A stretch of 41,918 nucleotides of DNA from Thermomucor indicae-seudaticae (taxonomy: Eukaryota > Mucoromycota > Mucoromycetes > Mucorales > Lichtheimiaceae): assembly GCA_000787465.1 (NCBI GenBank), contig JSYX01000175.1:1-41918 (forward strand), written 5' to 3'. Positions within the stretch are counted from its first letter, which is position 1, and every line of letters starts with the position of its first letter. Below the pieces are notes generated by a model. The model was not told the DNA's origin, ran no database searches, and saw only the letters and a program-made list of their open reading frames with translations. A program made the position numbers and the translations under genes. Positions 1 through 10,257 of this stretch are shown here, one piece after another.

Positions 1-172
1 CGCCAGTGAGGTTATGGACATTATGGTATTGCCCGCCGTGGACACAGGTAATGGTGACGTCTCGCTTACTGGTGTTTGAAAAGCGAACTGCATAATGGCC
101 TTCCTCAGCAATACACTGAGCTTCTCTAAAGAGATCTTTCATTTTGAAACTTCGATTGATTAGTCGCTCCAT
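1..172 (-). CDS. Partial FAR1/MULE-transposase-like N-terminal frame, cut by left edge
   Basis: The minus strand is open from an ATG at 172 to the window edge (57 codons, no stop). It is open without an ATG further upstream, back to an in-frame TAA near 312. Visible pattern: a hydrophobic helix region, then a Cys-x-His-Gly-Gly-x-Tyr-x-Asn stretch followed by Asn-Leu-Thr near the edge. From memory, this resembles the FAR1-type zinc-binding N-terminus that precedes MULE transposase domains in Mucoralean genomes. The catalytic DDE part would lie outside the window, so activity cannot be judged. It could also be a domesticated FAR1-like factor or a decayed copy. Confidence 0.4.
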   Translation of the reverse strand, partial: MERLINRSFKMKDLFREAQCIAEEGHYAVRFSNTSKRDVTITCVHGGQYHNVHNLTG

Positions 173-560
173 GACAATATTGCAATCTACAGTTTCTTTA
201 TTCAAGCGTTGAATCTTTCGTGCGCGACACTTCGTGACTGCTATGAAAAATGTCGTGCACGTATAATTGCCGTTTTGAATCAGAAAGACGGTTGCGTTAC
301 GAGGAGGTTAACCGAGATAAAGGTTTTAATTGTGCTTTCCTGATCCAAAGGGACAGCGACAGGTCTGTAGGATGATCTCTATTTTCCTTTGGCGTTGAAG
401 GACGATTCTGCTATGAAGCATGTTTGGGGTTTAAACAACAGTTCAAGCATATATCCATTGATGGAATCCTGCTTGCATATTGCTTTTTATTGCGTAAATG
501 TAATCGTAGCATAAGGTTTGACTATGACATAGAAAGATGAGCATAGGATAACTTAAAATA

Positions 561-735
561 AGGGCATGTAGAATACAGACATAAGACGAAAAAGATGTAA
601 AGCATCAAAGCACAAAAAGGAAGGACATAGAGAATACAAGCATAAAAAGGGCGTATGGGATATACTACAAGCATAACAAACAAAGACGTAGGCGATGAAA
701 GCGTAGAAAAACGGGGCATATGGGATATAAACATT
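561..735. repeat. Degenerate short tandem repeat, purine-rich
   Basis: Four imperfect units of roughly 25-30 bases can be aligned by eye, starting near 561, 621, 649 and 713. Each has the form GGGCATRTRGRATAyA followed by a CATAA-like run. Spacing is irregular (about 30-65 bases). The purine-rich strand is the plus strand. The open frames here are low-complexity and look non-coding. The repeat lies just downstream of the 777-4371 gene. Confidence 0.45.
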
Positions 736-776
736 AAGAAGAAGAGGTACATAATAACGGGATAGACTGTGGAGAC

Positions 777-3700
777 TTAGTTCCTTGATGTATTGCGTTC
801 TTGGTACGATCTTGTCGCAGTCCATCTGGCGTATCTTCGCCCGCCTTCTCTCTTGGGCCGGACCATGGACTCAATTGTCCAGCCGTACTTCTTCAGAATC
901 GGCGTTATAGCGTTCCATTTGTTGTCCTTCTCAATCTGTCTCCAATTCCGGACCTCGTTAGGCATATGTCTGTCATACTCCTCTAGTATGGGCTGGAACT
1001 CACTCCAGAAGTCAGGGCCTTTATCGGGCGCGCGATTGTAGACCACGGCCCCGACTTCTGGGTGGTTCCGAGCCCACCATTCGAGGAAAAGAGCCTCGGA
1101 TACTGAATATCTTGTTTTCTGTTTCTTTGCTTGGGTTTGGGGCGTATCCGGGGCTCTCGCCTTCCCCTTTCCGATTGCAGCGCGTTGTTCGCTCGTCCTA
1201 ACGGATTTGCCCGCTGCCGTTTTTTGGAGCTTGGAGGAACTTTCGTCACTGAAGCTTCCGCGTCGTTTGCTTGCGGACTTGCTGCTTTCGGCCATGGACG
1301 TCGCCTTTGGATAGGCTGGGAGGACGTACTTGGTACCATTGTATGCGGTACCTTTCCGCCGCACGGTGTCTTTTGTGGCACTTATATTGCGGGCTCCCAT
1401 GAGCTCATCGAGGAGGTTCCTGATTCGCCTAATACGATAACTAATCATTAATACCTTACCAACCCTTTTTACGCATACATGCCAGTCTCTTACCCGCTTC
1501 TTTTTTCAGAAGATCTCTCCAGTAAAGGCGCTCAAATGCCGACGCCTCTGGCATGAGCGCCTCCATCATCGAGTCGAAACGCTTCGCCGGGTCTCTGTAG
1601 GGCGTAGTGTACACTGTAAAGGCTCCTTCGTCTCCGTACCTTTGCCAAAAAAGGCGAAGGAGACGAAGGGGCGAAAACGGCGTTTCGGACTTTTCTTCCT
1701 GTGCCGTCGCCTGGCGGATTCCTTGACCTTTGTTTTGGACGGTTTTCTTGTATACGGCGTAGTACGTGTTCCTGCCACGACTCAGCAGCTCGTAATCCCA
1801 AATGATCAGGGGTTCGCTGTCTAGGTTGTGCACCAGTCCACCGTTTCTGTCCTTGACGACGAGCCCGTGTTTCTCAATGCTCGGGTCATAGTCCAAGAAA
1901 TGTCTCCCGGAAATGTCCGTAGTGATGTAGAGGCCTCCTTGCTCGTAAACGGGTTCCCCATCAATGTTGACATATAGCCTGCATCTTCCGTCCACGACGT
2001 CTATCGGACACATGTCGAAGCTGTCCACAGCGGCTTGTGCGCGACGACCCTTCCAATAGGCCACTATGCGACTCCTTTGTGCTCGTTGGAAGTTAGGCGA
2101 GGAGCGCATTCGTCTTGCCTGTTCATTCTTGGCGACTTGGACGAGATCTGGGTCCAGCATCCATGATTCATCGTCGGCATTCTCCCAACCATGTGGCGGT
2201 CGGCACACTGTTCGTAAGTATTGGACTTGTGCGCTTGTCAAGTTTCCTATCGGGCTACGCTGTTCAGCTTGCGCCCGGCGAAGCACAGCTTGCCATATGT
2301 TGGTGTCCTGTTTGGGTTGCATAAACCAGGCGCGCCAGGTATCCTTGTCCTCTGTATAACTCTTGCAGCATCTGAACGCAGCATGATTGTGTCCGAGCAA
2401 ACTCACACACTGCTTTCGTCGCTTCTCCGAGTTCGCGGGGCCCCTTGCATAACCGTATTGCACCCAGTTTACCTGCTGGGCCTTCGATGCTGTTTCGGAA
2501 TCAAAGCGGTGCTGCGTTACTTCTCTCATGATAGACTTTTTAACGCGTTCTGTATACGTAAGCATTAGACTTTAGATGTTGCTTAAAAATTGTTCATCGT
2601 GGTTACTCACCAGATGCGTCCGAGCTTTCTTGGGAGAATACGCTCTTCTGGGCATCTGCCAGCCTTTGGGAGAGGTCTGTGGCTCCTTCTTTCCTTTGCA
2701 AAAGATCCACCATGGCCTCCGCGAATTCGCGTGTCCCCGGGCGCAACCCATCTCTGGTGTAAAGGAGCTCCAGACAACTTTCCAATAGGAGGATGGTACG
2801 GGCCCAGGTGAGAAACATTAGACGCATCATTGTTGTTGAACCGGATCCATATGAAGCAAAGCCTGGATCAAGGTGTGGAATTAGGACTGCCCAGCAGTTC
2901 GGGTTCGGTTGGTCATCTTCGGCCGCTCCTTCATAGTCAAAGTCTGTGTCATAATTGACAATAAATGTGTCCCCGATCTTCAACATGCACTCCTCACTGG
3001 ATAGCGAGGACCTTTTCAAGAATGCCTTTCTTAGTCGAAAGCAAAAAAAATGTATTGACGAGAGAGATGTACTTACATGCCATGGAAATTTGATACAGCA
3101 ACAGCAGCGGGTGCGAAGCCCATTGTGGCTATGATCAAGGAACGGATGGTTTGTATGACGCGCGCAGCCGCCAGGATATGCAAAATCAGCAAGATGATTA
3201 TGCAAATGATAATCCATAGGTCCAAAAAGGACAGTGCAGCTGTATTCACGGGAGAGTCGATTATGGTACTGATCATGGTTTGAACAAGGGCGTCTGCTCG
3301 TGAACCTTCAAAAAAACCGCGTTGCATGAAGGCATCTTGCTGGGTCATGTCCTTCCCGAAAAGCGTGAGCGGCGAGTAGCCATTGATGAAGGCAGAGGCA
3401 GAAGGGGCTGCTTGCCGTGGCAAGAATTCGAGAAACCTGGGTGTAAGCCAACAGGCGGCTCTGCTATGAGTGGTACCCATTTGTCCCTGAAGCTGGCGAT
3501 AGATTCCTGTTATCGTTTGTCTAAGGTTACTGATATGGGCGGTTGCCACCTCTTCGCTGATCCTCTGCAACGGAATCCGTACAGCGTCGGGTGTTCCCTG
3601 TTGGGGGCGTCTAGCAAGGTAACTGATTGCCCGTCGTAGATCGAGTTGCCGTACGCATTGCATATCTTCTTCCAAGGGCACATAGGATCTGTAAAATCCT

Positions 3701-4371
3701 GCTGGCTGAGAATTGAGCAGGACAGGTCTATCGAACAAGTGAATCAAAACTTTCTCAATGCTATCGACGGTCTGTTGGTATTGGTCTTCGTTTGATGTAT
3801 GTCGCATCTCGAGGCGAGGCAGACTGTAAACGCGGAATTCTGCGTCTCCGTCAAAGGACTTGAGAACATTGTTGAAGTTGGAGAATCTCGAGAACGCAAG
3901 ACGTCTCAGGTCATCCTCAAGCCGGCCAGCAGGGGTATTCTCCTTGGTATAACCGATGTATCGAATGGACACCTTTTGCTTGGGCTCTTTGACTGCCAAA
4001 CGATCCGAGAATTCATCGGCAAAGATAGGATCGTTATATTTTTCCTTGTACTTGTCCAAAAGGTAACAGAGATCCTCCACCGATAGAGTCAAAGAGCGTA
4101 TATAGAAGCGAGTCGTCCCATCCACATTCTCGCCAGAGTCTGCTGGCGTAGCACCCAGCATCTGACACATGCGCTTGTCGTCGACGAATTCTGAACCTTG
4201 AGCAAGTCCATATAACTGACTGACATCGTCTTCATCCGCTGCAAGTTGCTGCAAAATATCAATCACGCCTCGCTCGACAGTAATTTGACTTTTCTCGATT
4301 CTGTCCTCAACCAAAGCAGCCAAGGACATCCACTGTCTGGTAGTGCTTTCAAGGTTTGTTTCGATAGACAT
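777..4371 (-). CDS. Unrecognised 4-exon protein (~1,148 aa) with membrane segment and two GIY-YIG-like stretches
   Basis: Four consecutive minus-strand frames join in phase through good splice sites: exons 3077-4371, 2611-3029, 1460-2549 and 777-1419; introns of 47, 61 and 40 nt (donors GTAAGT, GTGAGT, GTAAGG). The sum is 1,149 codons including the stop. I do not recognise the family. Residues about 137-220 hold R-YIG-YTK, an Arg at 150, Glu206 and Asn220, a spacing like the YIG/R/E/N residues of GIY-YIG nucleases, but the first GIY triad is missing. Residues about 834-915 repeat the theme (YYAVYKK, then F-x-VY-x-x-P, then FERLYW). A strongly hydrophobic stretch at about 379-426 is a likely membrane hairpin or helix. 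The C-terminus is basic, with a low-complexity Ser/Lys part. The start is the first ATG of the long frame. The nuclease reading is inference only. Confidence 0.65.
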
Positions 4372-7003
4372 GGCTGAAGGAAAGAAGAATAGCAGAGTAT
4401 AGGTGAAAGATACGAAGATTTGGTCAGACCAAAGTACTCGTCTTTTATTGTACTGTTATTCATTGTTTTGATTTGATTCCTGGAAGTGATCTCTCCTTTC
4501 CAGTATTCCAGACCAACAAAGACGATCTTTTTCTCTTTAAATACAAAAGGCGAGTACCTGATGATACAACGATTCATGGTGTTTGGGGTTTCCTTTATCG
4601 ATTGAAAAGTTTTAATCGCTTGTGAGCGTCCCATAATACCTAGATATGCGGACGTTAATCATCTACGGAGGGACATATATACTACGGCCATTGCTTATAG
4701 AGCCATTTAGACAATGAAGCTAATTATTTGCTATGATTATAAGATCTGCATGCAATGAATAGAGCATACATATAAAGTAGATATAAAAGAATAATGCAAT
4801 TACTTCTTGCGCAACCTTCTTGTAACGAGGTTGGAAACTTGCTAGATTCAGGTAAGGATTCATACTTAGTACAGTGGATTTTTCTAAGTTAGACAAAGGG
4901 GAAAATACTTGTAACAGACAGGCGTATGAAAACCGGATGTTTCTACTGTTGCCTTTCCATGCTCTTGTATGAATTGACATTGGCAAATCAATGGCTTATC
5001 GAAAATCATTTTTGCGCCCCCAAGCGGTATTGCGAAACGCCAAAGGTATTCCGCACACTTTCTACTTGCCTGATACGCGAATTGCTAGACTACCCAAGTG
5101 CTCAAGCATCGATATCGTAGGTCATTCGCATAGTTGTCTGTCAGCGTCTCTGTTTCCTCAATATGTTTCTACTTACAATCAAGATCTAGGTCCTTTCAGC
5201 TCTTGAGCATCACGGGATCGTCCCTCTTGAGTCCAGCGCTATTCTTTAACCTCCTAAGAGCCGCCTTCACAAAACAACAGGCGAGCATCTCGTCAGTCGG
5301 ATGCACAGTACGTCCGTGAGTGCACCCGCGTTTTCCAAAGACCAAGCGAATGATGTCGTCTTTTATTACATCTTGCCAGCATTCTGCGCCACATGTTATA
5401 GGATACGGTATGTCCCGAAGAGGGATGATTATCTCACTTTGGACTTTGAGCTTACCCATTGTTCCGGTATGTCTGCTATGGACAGTTTCACTCTGATTAG
5501 TCTCTCATCAAGTCGGTCTAACCTGCACAGAATGTCTATCACGAGACGTATCCGGTAGAGATCCGTTTTCAAAAGTAAAATCTTTGATTCCGCGTCGTGA
5601 TGTGGAGAGTGTTACGAACTGTGATCCAGCGCAAAGACGAAAAAACGCGCATCTGAAGCAGCGCATGCTACAAACGTTCAATGAGGAGAACGCGAACATT
5701 GCGGCTGAGTCTTTGTTTTCGAAAAGTTCATTGCTAATGAAACAGCGTTACCTTTTTTCAGCAAACTTTCCACGGCGAAACGATTCAAGGGATGCCAGCG
5801 CGTCTAAAGTTGTTACTATTGCTGATCAATAAAATAAAGCACGTGCTTTCTATAAGAAAGACAACCATGCAAAAGCAATATGCAGCACAAAGAAAAAAAC
5901 GAGAAAAAAAGATATACGCTCATTAAGGAAAGGAAAATGGAATAAAATAAAGATAACAGAGTCGATTACACATTGGCAAGATTAGGGCGAGCACAGTTCT
6001 GATGGGGTTTACCAGGACGTTGTCGCTTATTTCCATCATTCGGTTTATCGCGTCGAGTCGTGTCAGTGTCGTATTCACAGCATAGCACGTCCCAACAAGG
6101 AAATAGCCACCAATTGGAAATGTCTTTGTAAGAACATTTCTTTATTGTTAATTGATTACCGTTCTTTAAGACAATGATGCACAGACCTGGAAAAGCTATA
6201 AAAAAGGCATTTGTAAAGTAGCTCTAGACATCATTCAACTTTAATCATAAAAAAGGGTTTCAAAGGATTTACTTTGTCTCTTTCCAATTGTGTGAAATAC
6301 TTTAGTCAGCCTCAATTACCGACTGGACCCGGCTTAACTTACCAATCGCAATAAAACCATGTATATGGCGCAATACTTGCCGCAACTAAAGGTATCGTTT
6401 AGTCTCAGTGGCATGTCGGTGGGAAAAGTTCGGCGTGTTGGCCAAATCACTAACGTTCGAATATCTGCCAGATGTTAGCCACGTCTTCGCTGGCTAGCAT
6501 GCATTTACCTAGGCATTTTAATCTAGCTTCTGTCGCCTGATATGCTGCTGGCATGGAACTTTTCGTGCAGTACTATGAGGCCCATTCATCGTATCGTCCA
6601 ATGTACTCGGATGAAGAATGATGGCTGTGAGTGACGTATACATGCTTTATTATTAACAATTGCTGTGGCTCGTCGCATCCGATCCTTTACCTGACCATAA
6701 TTAGTATTCAAACACTTGTTTCCAAACAGTTATCCCCGATCGCGCCTCTACAAAGTCGACCTTTATCATCATGCATATAAGCTCCCATTAACGCTGCATC
6801 TCTGAAGTCTCGATCATGATTAAGGTTTATTGAACTGGTAAGAACTGTTGCTGATCGTGGCAATTGCTATTTACCAGCTTGTACCACAACTAGCTAACAA
6901 TCATAACGAGCTCTCAGCTACATTTCTTCAGGTAAACACCTGGATCGCCGACAGCGCCCGTGATAGGAACTTCAGAATATTACAGTGAACCGCAAGCGGA
7001 AAC
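4372..7003. other. Gene-poor stretch between the uncharacterised gene and tRNA-Arg
   Basis: AT-rich DNA with many stops in all frames. Two short frames are at best doubtful: a minus frame at 5196-5459 (listed separately) and a plus frame at 5584-5832, followed by an AATAAA-like run. Neither could be connected to further exons. I see no RNA gene or clear repeat here. The stretch directly above 4371 should hold the promoter of the 777-4371 gene. Confidence 0.5.
5196..5459 (-). CDS. Doubtful 87-codon frame, no recognised domain
   Basis: An ATG-initiated minus frame of 87 codons with a fairly charged, protein-like composition (CGAECWQDVIKDD, then DEMLACCFVKAALRRLKN). The same frame runs upstream only to a TGA near 5510. 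No downstream donor in the right phase was found, so it is either a short single-exon gene or chance. No family is recognised. Confidence 0.2.
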   Translation of the reverse strand: MGKLKVQSEIIIPLRDIPYPITCGAECWQDVIKDDIIRLVFGKRGCTHGRTVHPTDEMLACCFVKAALRRLKNSAGLKRDDPVMLKS

Positions 7004-7076
7004 GGTTCTGTGGCCTAATGGATAAGGCGCCAGACTTCGAATCTGGAGATTGTGGGTTCGAGTCCCATCAGAATCG
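7004..7076 (+). tRNA. tRNA-Arg (anticodon TCG)
   Basis: A 73-nt cloverleaf: acceptor GGTTCTG pairs with CAGAATC, D arm GCC/GGC around TAATGGATAA, anticodon stem CCAGA/TCTGG enclosing CTTCGAA with anticodon TCG (reads CGA), T arm GTGGG/CCCAT with loop TTCGAGT. It has no intron and no encoded CCA. Internal A and B boxes for Pol III are intact, and a TTTTT terminator follows at 7082-7086. The 3' end and the following flank are duplicated downstream (see the repeat at 7054-8030). Confidence 0.96.
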
Positions 7077-8030
7077 TCTTCTTTTTGTCCCTGCATTCAA
7101 AAAAGCCCATGTCCCAAATTTTCATTTCCGCGCGAAATCCGACCTTTCTAACCCCACTCAATTTTATTCGTATTTCATTTCGCGGATCTATCTTACTCCT
7201 GACATTTTCACAAATGATGGGAATGAAGCTCCACGCTCTTCAGGTTCAAACGCTCGTTACCATAGTAACAAATTCGTAATGCGCCAATCTAGAAATTACG
7301 TCTGCGTTCGCTAGACATGCATGCAGCTTTACAGGAATCACTTCGTCATTGTACAATGCCTTCCTCCGTCAAACACCCCACTACCAAAAGTGGGAGTCCC
7401 ATCAGAATCGTCTTTTTGTCCCTGTATTCAAAAAAAAAACGTATGTCTCAATTTTTCATTTCCGCGCGAAATCCGCAGTTTCTAACCCAGGTCGTTCATT
7501 CATGCAGACACATCGATACTCCTTTTATTTCTAACATTTTTGCAAGAGACGGGAAGAAAACCTCACGCTCTTCAGACCAGAAAAGCTTGTTGCCTTAGTA
7601 ATGCCCCCTTTTACAATGCAGGGGTTTACCTGCATTCGTGCTGCAAATTTTTGTTTCCGCACTAAATCCATGCTTTTGTCCGTTTTCTGTCTTCTTTTGG
7701 ATGGCCACGGAGAATGCATCGATGATTTTATTCCGTTTTACGAAAGACGAGTAAAAATGCTTCACACTTTCCGAGCTAAAAAACAGTCTACTGCCGCAGT
7801 AACGCTCCTTTTGTTACTGTGGCAATCTGGAGATTTACTTCTGCGTTCGATACAATATTGCAGAATAAAGTCCTTTGACGCTGTTGCAAGGCTATTATGC
7901 AAGGTCATCTGCATGTCACTACTAACAGCATCACTCCCATCAGATTTATAATGACGCATCTTTGCCCCGCATTTCTCAAAATCCCAAAAATGTTTCGCTT
8001 CTCCGCTATGCATGAAATCACTCTTCCTTT
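7054..8030 (+). repeat. Tandem array of tRNA-Arg 3' end plus downstream flank (about four diverged copies)
   Basis: The last bases of the tRNA (AGTCCCATCAGAATCG) and the following flank (TTTTTGTCCCTGyATTCAAAAA, TTTCCGCGCGAAATCC, CACGCTCTTCAG) recur. Copy 1 runs from about 7056 and copy 2 from about 7390 (the TTCG of the T loop is deleted). Copy 3 runs from about 7616 (CCTGCATTCGTG, then TTTCCGCACTAAATCC). Copy 4 runs from about 7931 (CTCCCATCAG, then CCCCGCATTTCTC). Copies 1 and 3 also share a block near 7285 and 7827 (CAATCT-GA-ATT-AC-TCTGCGTTCG). Only copy 1 has a complete tRNA. Divergence increases with distance from the tRNA. The frames across the array are noise. Confidence 0.7.
7256..7269. 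promoter_or_regulatory. X-box-like palindrome (RFX site) inside the repeat unit
   Basis: GTTACC-AT-AGTAAC fits the RFX X-box consensus GTNRCC-N0-3-RGYAAC perfectly. Homologous positions in the next two repeat copies read GTTGCCTTAGTAAT (7589-7602) and ACTGCCGCAGTAAC (7790-7803). An RFX gene starts 3 kb downstream. Function is untested; the match may be chance preserved by the duplication. Confidence 0.3.
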
Positions 8031-10257
8031 GTGTGAGAAACTGGATTTAGCGGTATGTCCCTAACACATATGCGTATAATAGATTTTTGATATACCCGGG
8101 ACTTGCGCAATAACTCTCGACGCAACTACTTTTACCCACATGTCCAAGAAACCCCAATATCTTCCTTTCCGAACCAGAATTATTGTTTAAAAATACGTGA
8201 CGTTTGGCTTGTTGATTTGCAGCGACCTGAGCTTATTGATATTCAGCAGCATCGTCAGCAATTGTCTTCCATTGGCCACAACTACAATTTCCACGCCGGA
8301 ACTATGCTTTTGCGGATAAATATAGAATCATCACTACGCAACAGCTTTTTACATACTCTGCTTCTTCTAACGTCTTCTTTTGGCTAGATCATTCAAAAGG
8401 CCGAGTTTTTTCCACACTATGCATCTTTATGCATAAAACTTTTTTCCTTTACATCTAATTCTATGGTGATCCAGTGTGCAAGCATACCTTTGCAACAAGC
8501 GAGTATAAAGCTTGAATAATCGGCCATGATAATGATGCAGGCACCGACTCTCACTAAGCCCTGAATCTTGGGGATACAACTGCAAATACCCCTGGAGCAG
8601 GCTTCCATAAGCATACCATATAAAAAAGTAATTTACAGGGACTTCAAGACTCATTGGCTTTGTCGTTAGGCCCTTATCAATATTTGTTTGGAGCCGCGTA
8701 TTCATCATACTCGACTTTTCTCTTTGTTTCAATATCAGAAATAATTTCTCTGGGATTATTGACATTATAGGTACGATTTTCTGATGACGCTACTGAAAAC
8801 TGCATTTTTCTGCAGCAGAAACGTCAGGTATGGAGAATTCTTTTGTATAGACGTTTACTCACGAACTTGGAGCAGCCCAGAACAGGCTAACTTAAATCAA
8901 TAAAGACTATATCACAGAGTCTTTCGATGCTATTCTGGAGATGTCCAAGAAAAATTCACAGAAAACTGCCAAAACCGCGATAGATATCTGAGGTTTCCAT
9001 CATGTCTTTGCTTACAGTTATACCAGTTTTTTTCTGCAGTGTTAAAAGTATATAAAGTAACGGACCATGATGATAGAGGTTACCATACGACTGCGTACAA
9101 CGTGTCAATGATAATAAGGCAGAACAATCGCCATGCTTATTATGGTAATCAACGAACGTGCTTGAACCATTGACAAAAGGGGCTAAATCATCATGGGAAA
9201 AATCACGTGAAAATATGCGTTATGCAAAAATACATGTTTCGCGCGTAGTGATTTTCATCTTTGTCACATACTTTTGCATATTTTCCGCATATACTTTTGA
9301 ATAATGGATAGTGTTATCGGCTCTACTTACAATAAATGTCTACTAGTTAAATTTCTGTCACCGTGGAGTTTGCATATTCTTCACATATTTCTCCCATAAT
9401 ACTCACATAATGCGTATTTTTTCATTTTATTCCCCATGGTGAATAGGGGTGATTTCCTAAATAAATTAGTACACTCCAATTATTCCATATAATATCAATA
9501 CCAGTATACGCAAGCCCAATTTTAAGACTCTTGTTAATTTTATCTCCTCATCATGTTGCTCTTTCATTCGTCAAACAAAGAAAACCAGATCCACTATATT
9601 CGCAAAACAAAGTGCTGTTACTTTTACAGTAATGACGTCTTTCAGTTCCGTGCCACTTATGATCCCTTGGTATTTTCAATTTTTGTTTTTCCAGTCAACA
9701 GCACTGCACAACGACGCATACCAGGTGCAACTGCCCAAAGTCGTACCTGAAGATCGTCACAACACGGGGTTCGATGATCATTACAAACGACTTTCAGTGA
9801 GCGAATGTGTATAATAAGGGGCAATTGTTTCTATTTCACAAGGAAATTATGACCAAGAAGGTGCAACATTCGGCGATCTTTGCACAGAAACTTTCTAGTT
9901 ATAAAGAGCTTGTTGAAAGCTTTACACCTGTAATCCACGTCTTTAATTATTATTGATTGATTATAAAAGAAGCCGTACTAAGGTTTATGAATACAGACGA
10001 ACAAAAGACATATAGGACAACTTGTACAGACCTAAACGAGATCAACGAAGGGAACGCGCTACGCTCGTTCTGGCACTTTCAATCAAGGTCACTGAGCGCC
10101 TTTTCCCCCTTTTACATACATTTGCAACACGCCCATGTGATGTAACTCTGGCCAAAGGTCTCTCTGGCAATAGGTAAACTAGTACCTGGGCGCCGAATTT
10201 TGGGAGCACTCTGGGTTAATAACATTGAAGGAAGGGGGGTCTCGGCAGCGGCGATTC
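8031..10257. other. AT-rich stretch without a supported gene
   Basis: No frame here looks like coding sequence on either strand. Around 9210-9420 there is a cluster of GCATAT / CACATA motifs. The last few hundred bases should contain the promoter and possibly an additional 5' exon of the RFX gene, because the reading frame stays open above the chosen ATG at 10258. Confidence 0.5.

Noticed and set aside
1441..1459. 19-nt intron in the 777-4371 gene
   Set aside because: GTAAGG to the first in-phase AG would be only 19 nt. A 40-nt intron ending at 1420 is also in phase and realistic.
6985..7314. Plus-strand frame of 109 codons
   Set aside because: Its first half is a translation of tRNA-Arg and the rest is the repeated flank, so it is not a protein gene.
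8400..8765. Two overlapping minus frames of 65 and 112 codons
   Set aside because: Composition is AT-driven, there are no splice-compatible neighbours and no recognisable motif.
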